From Isoetes taiwanensis (lineage: Eukaryota > Streptophyta > Lycopodiopsida > Isoetales > Isoetaceae): a stretch of DNA of 64,000 nucleotides. Positions 34,310-46,440 of this stretch are shown piece after piece. The stretch is taken from contig JAJEKV010000003.1 in the NCBI GenBank assembly GCA_021234155.1, positions 13,934,386-13,998,385 on the forward strand, written 5' to 3'. The notes beneath the pieces were generated by a model that did not search any database, was not told the DNA's origin, and was given only the letters and a program-made list of their open reading frames with translations. The translations under genes and the position numbers were made by a program. Position 1 is the stretch's first letter. Each line of letters starts with the position of its first letter.

Positions 34310-37298
34310 TGATATGGATTCAAGAATTTTATATCAAGAATTTTATAGGTGAAGAAGTATTTCCAAATTGAAATTCACAAAGCTCGAGGCAATTCACAAT
34401 GCAATTTCCACCCCTTTAGGGCAAAGCTCTCCGCCCAACTGGACCAACTAGAAAAGATGTCACCAAGTCAAGCTACTCCACGTATAAGAGCAAACTCTTT
34501 CTAGCCACCAACCACTGGTGTTACAGCAGCAAGAAGCTAGAGAAAATACTAGAACATAAGGCTAGGTCCATTATTAACATAGGATGAAGCAGATCTAGCT
34601 GTGCAGTCAGTTTAGACCCCTATGCACCTTTCTGGGCATAACGCTCAGACCCTAAGGAATAGAATAGAATCTATGGACATCCAAGCCCAATCTAGAAACT
34701 AGATTTTGAGATCTTTCCAATAAGGTAAGGATCGCCGATTTCTGAGTTGTGGTCACGGAGATATCATTCGTTAAAATTAACCTTCTATTTATTGGTAACA
34801 ACACCTTTATTTACATTTTTGCTTCTAAATAAAGATAGATAGTAGTTTTAACGTCACGCCACTAGGCAACATCCAACTGGACATGTGACCACACACCACA
34901 CTACATTGCTTGGTTGGGCCCTGCCCCCAACCACCTTACATTGCGTCTGTTGGGATTTGACCCCCAACAGTACCGAGTGCGATTTTGGGCGGTCTCGAAC
35001 TCGAGACCACATTGCTAAGGAACTAGGCCAAGGTTTATTTTATCTTTCTCTTTAATAATATCAGGGCTTAGACATACTGGAAGCAGATTTAGCTGTGCAG
35101 TAAGCTTAAACCCCTATGCACCTTTATGGGCATAACTCTCAGACATGAAGTAATCTATGGACATTCAAGTCCAATCTAAAAACTAGACTTCGAGATCTTT
35201 TCAATAAGGTAAGGATGGCTAATTTATGAGTTGTGGTCACGGAGATATCATTCCTCAAAGTTAACCTTCTATTTATTGGTAACAACACCTTTTTTGACCT
35301 TTCTGGTTCTAAATAAAGGTCAAGGTTTATTTTAGCTTTCTCTTTCATAATATCAGGGCTTAGACTACTGGATGACATTCTCACTTGATCATATCAATAA
35401 ATATTGTTCCATGCAAGGCCACTCCCCCGAGCACAATATCAATTCCTCCTCTTCCCGGGATTGATCATCCGCGATCAAGAAATTATATGTCAAATTAACA
35501 CAATCAAGCCCATGGTTGCAACTCCGATTGAATCCACAATATAAAATAATCAAGTCCAGCCCGTTAGGCTAAAAATTTTCAAGTCCATCCCTTTGGGCTA
35601 AAAAATTTCAAGCGGTTACTAGTCTACCATGGCTATACACAACAAAAGTATCTATTCTTTATTCCCAATAAAGAAATTCAACTTACGAGCTTTACCCATA
35701 GGCTCATTCTCATACCATATGAAGCAATTTGAGATTCCAAATCCAAATTTCGCATCCTTAAATCCAATAGCTTATTTGTAGTATTCTTCCCAATGCTTAA
35801 TCCTAAGCACCTGCAAATAAAGTCAACTAGTAATATAGATGACTTCCAAAGTCAAATATTAATATGGATTTCTCCCACGGCCAACCGGCCTCTCAGATCA
35901 CCACGATCTGGATTTCCGCAAGCTTAAGCAGGAATGCTTTTTTGCGATTTTCATATTTAGGTTTGGAAGTTGTATAGGCTCAGATGATCAAAATAGACTT
36001 TCAGATTGTATGAGGATGTGATAGGTAGTTCGGCTATTATAACAAAGCAAAACTCAATGAAATTTGATCAGGACTATAGCATGTCGTCTCCATGACAAGC
36101 TACTTGTCCCCACGTCAACCTAGCAGTCGTCCTCGTTATTTCATAATCCCAAAGGATCATAGGAAACTTCTCCAGTAATCCAAACTCATTTGCAATAAGT
36201 CAGTTTGTGTACTTTGAGCAATCTCCACAAAAGCACATAGCTTTTCTTTTTTCCTGCTGCTCATGCTTGCAACAACTGTCGCTATGTTGCCAAGTCCACC
36301 TCAATTCCACTAACCGCTCTAATAGCCAAGTCCATCTCAATTCCACTAACCGCTCTAATATTGAAATCATATGATTTCCCATCATGCATAAAAGCTTTTA
36401 CTCCATGAAGACAATTCAAATATGTTCTTGTGAACTCCAAAATGATAGTCTCTTCTTCATTCCAATGCCATGCTCCAATAAAATAAGAATTAATAGTAGT
36501 TCTTGTAGCACGTACAAAAGCACTGATCTTTAGGCCCTTCTAAGAAATTCTTAGCACCACCATTTCTGACTTCTTTAATTCCTCTCATGAATTAGAGAGT
36601 TCAAATTCCATTGGTGATCCCATTGCCCATAATTCCTAAAAGAATCGCAAAATTAAACCTCTGCTCTGATACCAATTGATATGGATTTAGGTGAAGAAGT
36701 ATTTCCAAATTGAAATTCACAAAGTTGGGGGCAATTCACAATGCAATTTCCACCCCTTCAGGGCAAAACTCTCCACCCAATCGGACCAACTAGAAAAGAT
36801 GTCACCAAGTCAAGCTACTCTGCAAGACTGTATAAGAGCAAACTCTTTCTAGCCACCAACCACTGGTGTTACAGGAACTCCTTCTAATGATATGGTCAAG
36901 CAAGAAGCTATAGAAAATACTAGAAGATAAGGCTAGGCTCATCATCAACATAGGATGAAGCAGATCTAGCTGTGCAGTCAGCCTAAATCCCTATGCACCT
37001 CTATAGGCATAACTCTCAGATCCTAAGGAATCTATGGACATCCAAGCCCAATCTAGAAACTAGACTTCGAGCGGCCAATTTCTGAGTTGTATTTGCGGAG
37101 ATATCGTTCCTCAAAGTTAACCTTTTATTTATAGGTAACAACATCTTTTTTTACCTTTTTGCTTCTAAATAAAGGTCAAGGTTTATTTTAGCTTTCTCTT
37201 TGATAATATCAGGGCTTAGAGATACTGGATGACTTTCTCACTTGATCATATCAATAAATATTGTTCCATGTAAGGCCACTCCCTCGAGCACCATATCA
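34310..37298 (-). mobile_element. Fossil LTR retrotransposon, Copia-type priming, short and without pol (non-autonomous)
   Basis: LTRs at 34310-35441 and 36678-37298 begin TGATAT- and end -ATATCA, flanked by a 5-bp target duplication GAATA (34305-34309 and 37299-37303). The primer site TGGTATCAGAGC (initiator tRNA-Met type) lies at 36674-36663 on the minus strand, and a purine tract (GGAAGAGGAGGAAT) abuts the other LTR. The internal region is only about 1.24 kb with no polymerase or integrase. The left LTR is about 510 bp longer because it holds an internal tandem duplication and a nested SINE. LTR divergence suggests an old, immobile copy. Confidence 0.85.
34834..35030 (-). mobile_element. 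tRNA-derived SINE nested in the left LTR
   Basis: On the minus strand a GGTCTCGAGTTCGAGACC block (B-box-like, near 35008) lies downstream of TTGGCCTAGTTCC. The 3' part reads GGATGTTGCCTAGTGGCG then TGACGTTAAAACTACTATCT. The same 3' part and (TATC)n tail occur in the element at 43964-44115, so the two are one SINE family. Confidence 0.5.
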
Positions 37299-37303
37299 GA
37301 ATA

Positions 37304-37477
37304 TCACAAAAAAAGGTTCGTCATGCAAAACATATAATTATACGATAAAAAAAAAACATATAATTATACGACCATTTGGCTATAGTTTTCATATGATTGT
37401 GGTGTTCTATTTCTATGAGAGTATGCTAGTAGTATTTATAGAGCGCGATTCGTATTTCTAGTTAGTTGCCCTATTGA
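37304..37477. other. Spacer related to the right flank of the Helitron end
   Basis: 37315-37460 is loosely similar (ATGCAAAACATATAA, CGACCATTTGGCTAT, AGAGCGCG) to 43375-43480. Confidence 0.35.
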
Positions 37478-37832
37478 CCTTTGGTTTGGACATGCATTCC
37501 TATGCCCATGTCTGCATAGCATCTTCTTTGCTAGTCAATGCATGCAGACACCCTTTCTCACCCGGTCAATCTTAGGTGTCCATTCACATACTTTTGCATG
37601 TGAGACCACTTTACATCAAGTGAATCTCAAGTTTACATTAACATGCTTTTACATGCACCTTTGGTTTGGACATGCATGCCTATGCCCATGCATGCATAGC
37701 ACCTTCTCTACCAGTCAATGCATGCATTCTCTCCTTCTCAACCAGTCAATCTTAGGTTTCTATCCACACGCTTTTTGCATGTGAGACCACAGTGAATCTC
37801 AAGTTTACATTAGCATGCTTTTGTATGCACAG
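37478..37832. repeat. Tandem duplication, two copies of about 179 bp
   Basis: Both copies start ACCTTTGGTTTGGACATGCA (37478, 37657) and run to ACATGCTTTT-ATGCAC. Each contains internal CATGCATGC and GTCAATCTTAGGT phrases. Confidence 0.8.
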
Positions 37833-39633
37833 GTCCTTTTGGCCAGTCAATCTCAATCTTCCATCACATGCATTTGTGATTCCTCTGTTCTATATTACTC
37901 TTTCTTTTTGTCGCCGCTCTTTTTGGGTTATTCATGACCGCATGCTTCTTTGGCCACAGGGAGCATATGGAAGGTGGACAAGGCATGAATTTGATTGCAT
38001 AGGGTTTTTTTATTTCTACGATCAATCATGTAGTCAAAGCACATGCTTACTTTCTTTTGCGGCCACATAGGGGTCTCTTCACATGAGAGCCTTACCTTTT
38101 CTCTATCGTCACAATGCACCAAGGGTTTGCAAAACCATGTGTAATATTTTATGTTCCCTTTTCTCTAAGGTAATCAGCTTCTCTTTGTTTTGAGATTCTT
38201 GGCATATTTATTTATAGTGGCAGGTGGTCAATGGTTTTGTAATCATGGCTCAATCCCTGATAGATATCGATCGTAGGTGTAGCTATGTTGTGTTGGCTTT
38301 ATAACTATTTCACATTATCCTATTGTTTAAATTTGGTTTTTCCGGGGTTCTGAAAACTTTTTAGAATTTTTTTTCAGGTTATTTTTCTAAGGTTGAGAAG
38401 CTTTTAGCAGCCGGAAAAATTTATAGGTGTTCCAAAAATCGGGTTTGTGGTTGTCATATGATTTTCAAACTCTAGGTTTTGGGGTTGCCTTATCGATTCC
38501 TTTCTCGGATGCCTTCATTCTTTCTGCAGCTGTCGATGCATGCATATTGGCCACTTCGATGCATGCGTTATTCATAGTCTGCTTCGAAAATTTCCATCAG
38601 TCTGTGTAACAGATGGTATTTTGCAGTTTGGAGTGGATGGATCCGCCTATACATTGCAATTCCGGCCATTGCCTTGGCTTGCAAGCTGCCGCAATGGATA
38701 TTGAGAGTCCAACAAGATGCCGGATATGAGGATTCATATTTTGTGGAGCTTATGGAGAAATGAATCACTTCCAGAGATCCAGAGGTAAGGCTTTGATTTT
38801 AATCAGGGACAACATCTCTTAATAAAATTTTCAATATTCTTAAGCTTTGGTTATTCTGCATTAAAAGGTATGAATGTCCGGCATAGATAGGACGTAGAAC
38901 AGAAATAGGAATTTTGCTTCTGTGTGCCTCGAAATTCTATGGTTGTTTCAGGTTTTCCTCTTGAATTATTTGTCTGCTTTTTTACTTCGATTTTCTTAGG
39001 TTTGAACAAGCCCTAGCAGATCGTGTATTACCTGCTCTATATATCACATGTATTAATTTTGTTGTGTTTTCTGAATCCTTTGCTTTATGCAATTGTTTTT
39101 GGAGAGAGCCCACGTGCATGTTGAATGCATCTCAATACATAGCATTTTGCTATTCTCACCTCTCCCGATCTTTAATCATTTGTATTTTAACTCAGAGATT
39201 AAAAAAAATTATATGGTGACTCTTTTTCCAGTTACCTACATGTGGAGCAGATCATCTAGCCCTGGTACTTGGTATGAGCTCTAGGTTCTTTTGTGAAGAG
39301 ACCTGTCTATTTAATCGCACTTTTTTTTGCCTTAGGTATATAGTATGTGCTCTTTATGTTATTTTATGTTGTGTAATTCATTTGCATACTATATTTGCAT
39401 ATGACCAAGCTCATATTGTATCTTATTCACATGTTTTATCAGGTGTCTAAGAAATATTATGCATGCATATATGTTCTGCTTCAGTATAAACTAGCAGAGG
39501 TGCACATTGGTATTTTTAATCCATGAACTAGACAGATTCTTTCTAAAGCTTTATATATGGTAATGTGCCATTGAAATGTGGTGTGAATTTTAGCAAGCTT
39601 AATTAGTGCATTACCTAAATATTTCTGTTGCAG
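37833..39633. other. Spacer, no confirmed gene
   Basis: An open plus-strand block near 38625-38760 reads QQDAGYEDSYFVELMEK before a stop; the family is unknown. Nothing else recognised. Confidence 0.25.
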
Positions 39634-39719
39634 AGAATATGAGGGCAGTACTGCATCTCTTATGTTCTGTTATAAACATTACTCCATTGGAGTTGGCGTC
39701 AAGTTGAAGGCATATCCAG
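39634..39719 (+). pseudogene. Isolated exon-like block, family unknown
   Basis: TTCTGTTGCAG precedes and GTAACT follows an 86-nt open block reading EYEGSTASLMFCYKHYSI then GVGVKLKAYP. Good splice borders and protein-like composition, but I do not recognise it. It lies inside the Helitron-bounded region. Confidence 0.3.
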
Positions 39720-40203
39720 GTAACTCGGGCAAATTAAGACATGTGGCAAATATGTTCACAATAGTTGGTTAGTGTAATTTCTAGCATTGTAGATATTTAA
39801 ACAATAGATAGCAAAATACTGTCATTGCCCACTAGCTTTACGTAATAGCCATAAAATGGCACATGAAGTTGCAGTAAAATGAACAATTAGTTTCACAACT
39901 TCAGTGGCCTTTGCGAAACTCCAGCATTTTAGATCTCTTATATATAGTTGGAGTGTAGGAAGGGCATGCTGAAGCCAAATGCATGTGACAATTACTTACT
40001 TTATATCCATGCAATACAAAGCAGCTCATTCGTTGAATTTTCGAGCTAGGTTAGATAATGATTTAGAAGCTTGCGGAATGGGAAGTGTTGGGGCTTACTG
40101 TAAGGTTAAATACTGATTTAGAAGCTTGCAGGACGGATAAGACTGGATAATTTCTTGAAGCTTGCAGAATAGGAAGTGCCGGATCGAGTTCTCCATATTG
40201 CAT
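39720..40203. other. AT-rich spacer
   Basis: Only GATTTAGAAGCTTGC-type phrases repeated near 40060 and 40110 were noticed. Confidence 0.3.
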
Positions 40204-40485
40204 AAAGAAGGCACTTTTAAATAAGGTGACTAGGTTATAAATGTAGATAATATGCTAACCTTTTTGTTCATGCACAACTCATTGCTCACCAGCAAATAAG
40301 TGTAAAGAACTTAAAATATGGTGAGTAGGTTACAAATGTAGAAGGTCTGCTACCCTTTTTCTTCATTCAGAACTTATTGCTCACTTGCATAAGTGTAAAG
40401 AACTTAAAATATGGTGAGTAGGTTACAAATGTAGAAGGTCTGCTACCCTTTTTCTTCATTCAGAACTTATTGCTCACTTGCATAA
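40204..40485. repeat. Tandem repeat, three copies of about 93 bp, first degenerate
   Basis: GTGTAAAGAACTTAAAATAT starts at 40300 and 40393, continuing identically to CACTTGCATAA. A diverged copy (TAAGGTGACTAGGTTATAAA) precedes from about 40204. Confidence 0.8.
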
Positions 40486-40554
40486 GCGTGTGAAGGTTAA
40501 GGCTTCAACTTTTTGCAATAAGAAGAATGGAAACTAAGCATTATGTACATGATC

Positions 40555-40694
40555 TGATTTCCTTCAAGGTTTGCAGCTTTAACAAGTCATGGACCAGGTT
40601 TTTACATGGGGATAAGCGCATGCGTGATTTCCTTCAAGGTTTGCAGCTTTAAGAAGTCATGGACCAGGTTCTTACATGGGGATAAGCGCATGCG
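40555..40694. repeat. Tandem duplication, two copies of 70 bp
   Basis: TGATTTCCTTCAAGGTTTGC through GGGGATAAGCGCATGCG occurs from 40555 and 40625 with two substitutions noticed. GCATGCG ends each copy. Confidence 0.85.
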
Positions 40695-40887
40695 TGAAGT
40701 TTAACATTTGAGGATTTGTCCTTGGAGCCAGCATTGGGTTTCAAATAATGTAAGTAATGCCTGATTTAAATCCTACTTTAGAACACCAAAATTATTAGGA
40801 AGCTTATTGGGCTGTTGTTTACCATTATTTGTGCCATAGTCACGTTGTCAAGATTAAATGACGAGCTTTTCTTTGATCTCTCTGCAG

Positions 40888-41028
40888 AATAGATTGTCTG
40901 AGTATTCCCTCCTTCGCTTTCCATCATTTTCTACCGCTTTAAAAATTCGTTCTCATCTGTGGCTAGCAGCAGTAAAGCTTCATCGACCAAAGCAGCTTCA
41001 GACGCACACCTCATCAAGCAGTGAACAG
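40888..41028 (+). pseudogene. Isolated exon-like block of exactly 47 codons, family unknown
   Basis: CTCTCTGCAG precedes and GTGATT follows an open phase-0 block reading NRLSEYSLLRFPSFSTALKI and later LHRPKQLQTHTSSSSEQ. The composition is like a disordered or transit-like region. No family match. Confidence 0.3.
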
Positions 41029-43262
41029 GTGATTCTTTAACATTTTTTTTTTTGAAAATCTCTGATTTTTGTATCTCCGCTTGCAGACTGCCTCAATCCC
41101 TCGCAAACAACACTTCCGATAACATTAGCGTTAGAAACTTAGTTGCTTCAGCTTGATTTTCCTGCAGTGAGCATGAATGGGTTGGGTTTGAACAGTGAAG
41201 CGTGAATCGATTGTGTAGCCTTCCACTTTGAGGTATGAATTTCTTCCGCTAAAGAGCTTCCACATTTTTGCATCAGTAGAGAAGCAACGGCAACGAAAGT
41301 TTTTGATTGGCTTCAACATGACTCAATTTTTCAACATCTTTTCTCTTTTATTGTACTTTCGGTGTTTGAAACCTGATTTCATTACTTGCTTGCAGTCGTT
41401 AGAGCCCATATAGCAATGTTCTGGAGCTTCAGCAGGCTAGAGCTTCAGGTAAAATGCTTTTTTCAACCACATTATCTGGTGTTGCATTGTCACAACAACA
41501 AGTCTGTCTATGAAAATTTACTGGGCAGATTTTTATGCTGCCTCACAGCCCTCTTTTTTTATAAATAGAGATCTTGTCATTTTTCTGAGCATCATAACCA
41601 TAACCATGTAGGGCATTTACCATGTTTATTTTAGAGACTGAAATTTATGACATGCTGGAAGCAGTTTCAATTCTGAGTATTTTAGTTCTTCTCATGTATC
41701 TTATGCAGACAAAGTTTGCTCCATGGCTTTATGCTTTTGTGACTATCGAGCATTCTCCGATTGTTAACATACAAGATGTATACACTGCGGTGTAGGTATT
41801 TTAATTAGACATCATAGTTAAGATGTACCAATAACCAGGCTTTAAAAAATCACTGCCACTTTGATGTTACTAAATATTTACTGTTACTATGTGTCAATAA
41901 CCAAGCTTCATTTCTCTTCTTGGCATTTGATTTTCCATGCTATCCATTGGTAAACTAGCTCTGCAACATATTCCTTGCCCATGGCTGGTTTCATGTGATC
42001 GATAGATATTCTCTTGTCCATGTAAAATCTTAATATTCCAATGAATTCCATTCTCTTGTCTGCTGTTAGAACTTAATTTGTGCTAAATGTAATAGTAAAT
42101 GAATGGAGCTCTATAGGAATTCGTTAGCTTATATAATTGTTGGTTGTGTAGATTTTTTTCTCTTATTTTTTAATTATTTTTTTCTTTTACCTATTACTGG
42201 ATTGGAACAATTTACCAGGTTGCTACTAGGCGAGGCCCTGATGATATGAGCACTCATATGAGGACAGTCACACACAATTTTACCATGTATTTTACAATAA
42301 ATCAGATAATCATGAATTGTATTCATATACACGTTGAAGCACACAAAATACTAAATAGTACAAGGCCTGTGAAAACCAATAGATTTACACCATACATGTG
42401 AAGTATATCATGTGAATTTTGATAATTCTAGCCTTTTGTTTCTAGATGCATTTTATGTTTTAAAAGAGAACTAACCTTTCACCTCTTCTAACTCCAAATG
42501 TATAGAGTTACCAATTTCATACACCCATGTGAGTTCGATGGTGAATTAAGATGTTTCAGTTTCCTTCTCGCCTTCATACTTAGTGGTCAACTTTTATAGC
42601 CCCCTATTTTCAATTTTGAAATAATTTTTTCCAACTTACATACCTATGTGACCTTTGAACAACATTGACAAGCAGCTTCAACTTCGAATATACTTTCATG
42701 CATCACAATGCGATGTCACATAAATATCATCTCACAGGGCGACCACTTAAGAATTACGAAGAGTCCATCCTTGCATAGTTTTGTAGGGTTTCTTCGTCTC
42801 ACACTTTTCTTAACGACGGAATTGAAATGATGATTCATCATTTCGGTCTTCACTGCTAGACCATGTCCTTGCATAATTTGTATCGTACAAACTTCTTCAC
42901 GGCATATGATATCTTAGACATCACATTTTAACATCACATAATGTGCCTTGCAACATAGAAACGGTTGTAGCCATATTGAGAACAAGTACATGTTTATAAA
43001 AATCCATTGACTGCTAAAGAATATATTGATTGGTGCATTCAAGAGTGCCAGTTTGTACTTCTATTTCATTTGCTTCTTGTACATCCTGTAGGGCTCAAGG
43101 TCACATTAAGTTGAAGATTCCTACCAATCTAGCAAAAATAAATTCATCTGACCACTAATCATCTCACACCAGTTGTAGATCAATCTCCAACCATGAAAAT
43201 AATTGCAACATTTCCTAGCCAACAACCAAACAACCACCCCTCCCCTTCAAATCGTTACTAAA
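41029..43262. other. AT-rich region before the Helitron terminus
   Basis: Candidate splice sites and a second short exon-like block (about 41397-41448) were seen, but no domain. Presumed Helitron body. Confidence 0.25.
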
Positions 43263-43290
43263 GCCCGGCAACGCCGGGCACCATAACTAG
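43263..43290 (+). mobile_element. Helitron 3' terminus (plus strand)
   Basis: GCCCGGC-AAC-GCCGGGC (43263-43279) then ACCATAACTAG ending at 43290 before T. All 28 nt are identical to the minus-strand terminus at 12231-12204. The body lies to the left. TCTCTACTAC at 22650 is a candidate 5' end, which would give an element of about 20.6 kb; that pairing is speculative. Confidence 0.7.
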
Positions 43291-43963
43291 TTATAGTGGA
43301 GTTCAACTCCCATTCTTTGAATTTATTGATGTCTCTTGTATAATTCCGTCACAACTATTTTTGGGGTGTGCAAAACATATAAATATATGACCATTTTGCT
43401 ATGCTTTGTATATGGTTGTATTCTTGTATTTGTGTGAGGGTATGCCTGTAGTACTTTTAGAGCGCGTGGAGTAATTCTAGTTAATTTGCCACATCATTGT
43501 TTTGTTAAGGTGTTATGGGAAAAATGCAAAATGGCATGTCATGTCGTTCTAGTCTTTTTTTATTCTTTTACAAACTCGTATTATTTCATATTCTATGATG
43601 ATTTGTTCCCCAAGTAGTTATTGCAACCTAACCTTGACCTCACACAAAATAACCTTTAATACAGCTGGACCCATATAGACCCTATTATATATACATATAA
43701 CAACCCTAGGCCTCGAGGGAGCCAAAAAAATAATGGCCGCATCTAATATACACATACATTGTATTAATATAATTTTGTACATGGCAATCCACATACTAAA
43801 AAATTGAACCATTGAAATACCGCCCTTCCTCCCCCCCCTGCCCCCCCAGACCCTAGACAACAAGATCGTCAAGACGCGCAATGCTTGGAAGAAGACAATG
43901 GTCCACATAAGATTTTTTTTTTGTTTTCTATGGTAAACAATACCTCCATATTCAACCACTATT
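43291..43963. other. Spacer right of the Helitron end
   Basis: 43375-43480 resembles 37315-37460. A C-rich run (43828-43848) breaks the AT-rich background. No gene recognised. Confidence 0.3.
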
Positions 43964-44115
43964 TAGATAGATGGATGGATAAATAGATAGATAGATAGTA
44001 TTTTTATGTCATGCCACATTGGTAGCATCCATAAGGACATATGACAGACCCCAGAGACTTGAACACAAGATCTCTTAATTGCTAACCCAATGGACTAGCC
44101 ACTAAACCGAACAAA
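43964..44115 (-). mobile_element. tRNA-derived SINE with (TATC)n tail
   Basis: Minus strand: TTTAGTGGCTAGTCC (A-box-like, near 44100), then GTGTTCAAGTCTCTGGGG (B-box-like, near 44065), a 3' block GGATGCTACCAATGTGGC, and a tail of TATC repeats (43999-43964). The spacing of the two boxes fits a tRNA-type promoter. It shares its 3' block and tail with 34834-35030. Confidence 0.55.
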
Positions 44116-44872
44116 GGGGAACAAAAGACAAAAAAAAAAAAAAAAAAAAAAAAAAGAGCAAGGAAAATAATTGAGTGTGCTTAAACAAGAAGTTTTAACA
44201 AAGAATATGGCTATTGGGTCTGCTGCTACGATATTTTGGCAAAAAAGAGCAGTTGATAACACTACAAAAAAATACTATATTAAAACCATACATCGTATAA
44301 AAAGGCCGCATATACAACATCATTTGTATAATTTAAAGATTGTAAGAGGAAGAACGTATCAAATTCACACAAGAAATCCAAATTCTAATAAGCAAACCCA
44401 TTGAACTAATATCTAAACATTGAATAAAAGACAAGGCTATCTTTGACACATTTCTTTGACATGGCAAATGTGTGAACTTTGACATGGAAAATGTATGAAC
44501 TATGAGACAATGCAGCCAACTTGGAAAGCAGCGTTGCTTCTTGCTACTATTGTGACAAAGTTTGAAAACCTGCCAATATTGGCTTCATTTATTTTCAAAA
44601 TATTACAATCCCCCAACCCAAAATAAGACTTTGCCTTTTGGGGCAACTCAAACCACAATGTAGAGTGTGTAATTCTGCGACAGTGCTAATAGAGAGTATT
44701 CTCTTCATCTTGCATAACACCGTTGCTACCAGATTCTCAGTCCACAAGCAAACAACAGATTACGGGTTGAATAAGCAAGGCTATCCAACACCAACACCAG
44801 GTCGTTACAAGAAGAAATGCATCTATAATTAGAATCAATAAATGCATCTACATGGAAAATAAACCATAATCT
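44116..44872. other. Spacer with a poly(A) run
   Basis: A run of about 27 A (44129-44155) could be the tail of an unidentified retroposon. Small open frames here match nothing. Confidence 0.3.
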
Positions 44873-45240
44873 TTTTTTTTTTTTTTTTGAAGAATTGTGT
44901 CATCAATATGTTAAAAGAAGGGTAATGTTACAAATCAAGTGAGGAGGAAGAAGAACTGCCCCAAAGAGACAGCGATACCTCGACACTCCACAACAAACTC
45001 ACAGAAAAACTACAACTCTACTGCTGTACAAACCGACCATCACCATCTACAATACCTAAGAAGTCCCGCTAAATGGCGAACTTTCGCTCTACTAACCCCG
45101 GGAACACCAAAAAGCTTTGAAATAGCTTGTACCTGAGTCGAGGACATGGAAGTGGCAAAACAAAATAGTTGCAAGTTCTGCTCTATGCTACTGCATTGAA
45201 GCAGACATTTGTTCAATCTCCTTGGAATCACAGTAGTAAA
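44873..45240 (-). mobile_element. Probable L1-type retroposon 3' end with poly(A)
   Basis: Poly(T) at 44873-44890 reads as a poly(A) tail on the minus strand. Upstream, a 63-codon minus-strand frame (45040-45231) ends about 150 bp before the tail. The arrangement looks like a 5'-truncated LINE or processed insertion; no target duplication was identified. Confidence 0.35.
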
Positions 45241-45814
45241 AACAAGAAGTTTTCTTAAAATCTTAATGTCTCATACATAACCTATATTCAAATTTTTTAC
45301 AAATTATAATGCCAGCTCATACATCTGTGTCTTGGAGTGTATCTTCGATGCTATCCGTCAATTTGTGTTTCTCTTTATCCACATAAATAATAGAAATATT
45401 GCGGCCGCCTTCTTTTGTAATGGACTTTAATATGGTGGAACTCATGATGGTGTAGATGCTTGGATTATATCATTATTCCTCTCTTTAATTTCTCTTTCCA
45501 CAATCTGATCATGTCATCATCCTCATAATGCTTCATATTGCAGCTTCAAATGCAAACTGAATAAATTTAAAGCTTAACTCAGTCAGTAGTTATTTTCTAA
45601 AAATACTAAGAAAAAGTTATACTGAATGGTGTTCAATTTAATCATTGCTAGCTCCTAGATAGCCGTTGTTAAGTTGTTTCTCACCATACCTTCTGAAAGA
45701 TCAAGTTCAATTCTCACAAGACAAAAGAATGTTTTTAGGAACAAATGTACAACAGTATATCAACCACAAGAATAGTGTTCACCCAGACAAATGTTCTTTG
45801 TCAACCTTGATTTG
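45241..45814. other. AT-rich spacer
   Basis: Nothing recognised. Confidence 0.3.
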
Positions 45815-46440
45815 TGCATTGTAATGATATGCACAGAGCTTAGCCACCAGATCAATTAAATCCTTTGCAGCATTTACTACCAAAAATTGGAACAAACATA
45901 TAGTGAAATACCTCCGTTAGCAACGTGACAACAGTCCTTATTATAAAGCTAATGATGCCATTGTCTTGCTTCCTACTTACAGGGCCAAGGGCCCATGCAT
46001 TTGCTTGTGATAAGCTTGATTTCAAACAAGGACACCCAAACTTCTAAATCCTGCTGCATGACTAAATGGCAGAGTGAAAGGTTTTTTATGTAATTAAGCT
46101 CAACTCAATCAGCAGTGTAATGATGTGCATAGAGCTTACCTACCAATGCTTTGCAGCATTTATTGCCAAAGCCTGGAACAAACATATAATGAAATACCTC
46201 CCTTGGCAACTTAATTAACACTGGTGAGCAATGACTCAATTTGATCATGAATGGCTACCCTTTCTTAATTAAAATTCACTGGCTTGCAATAAGGGGCATC
46301 ATCATTTAGAAAGGTCCTTATTGTAAAGCCAATGATGCCATTGTCTTGCTTCCTATTTAGCATAGTCAAAGGCTCGCACATTTGCTTGTGATAGGCTTGA
46401 TTGAAACAAGGACGCCAAACTCCTACGTCCTACTGCACGA
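45815..46440. repeat. Diverged direct duplication, units of about 270-310 bp
   Basis: The order CAGAGCTTA, CTTTGCAGCATTTA, GGAACAAACATATA, AATACCTCC, AATGATGCCATTGTCTTGCT, ATTTGCTTGTGATA and AACAAGGAC occurs in 45830-46060 and again in 46125-46410. The second unit carries about 70 extra bp. Confidence 0.75.
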
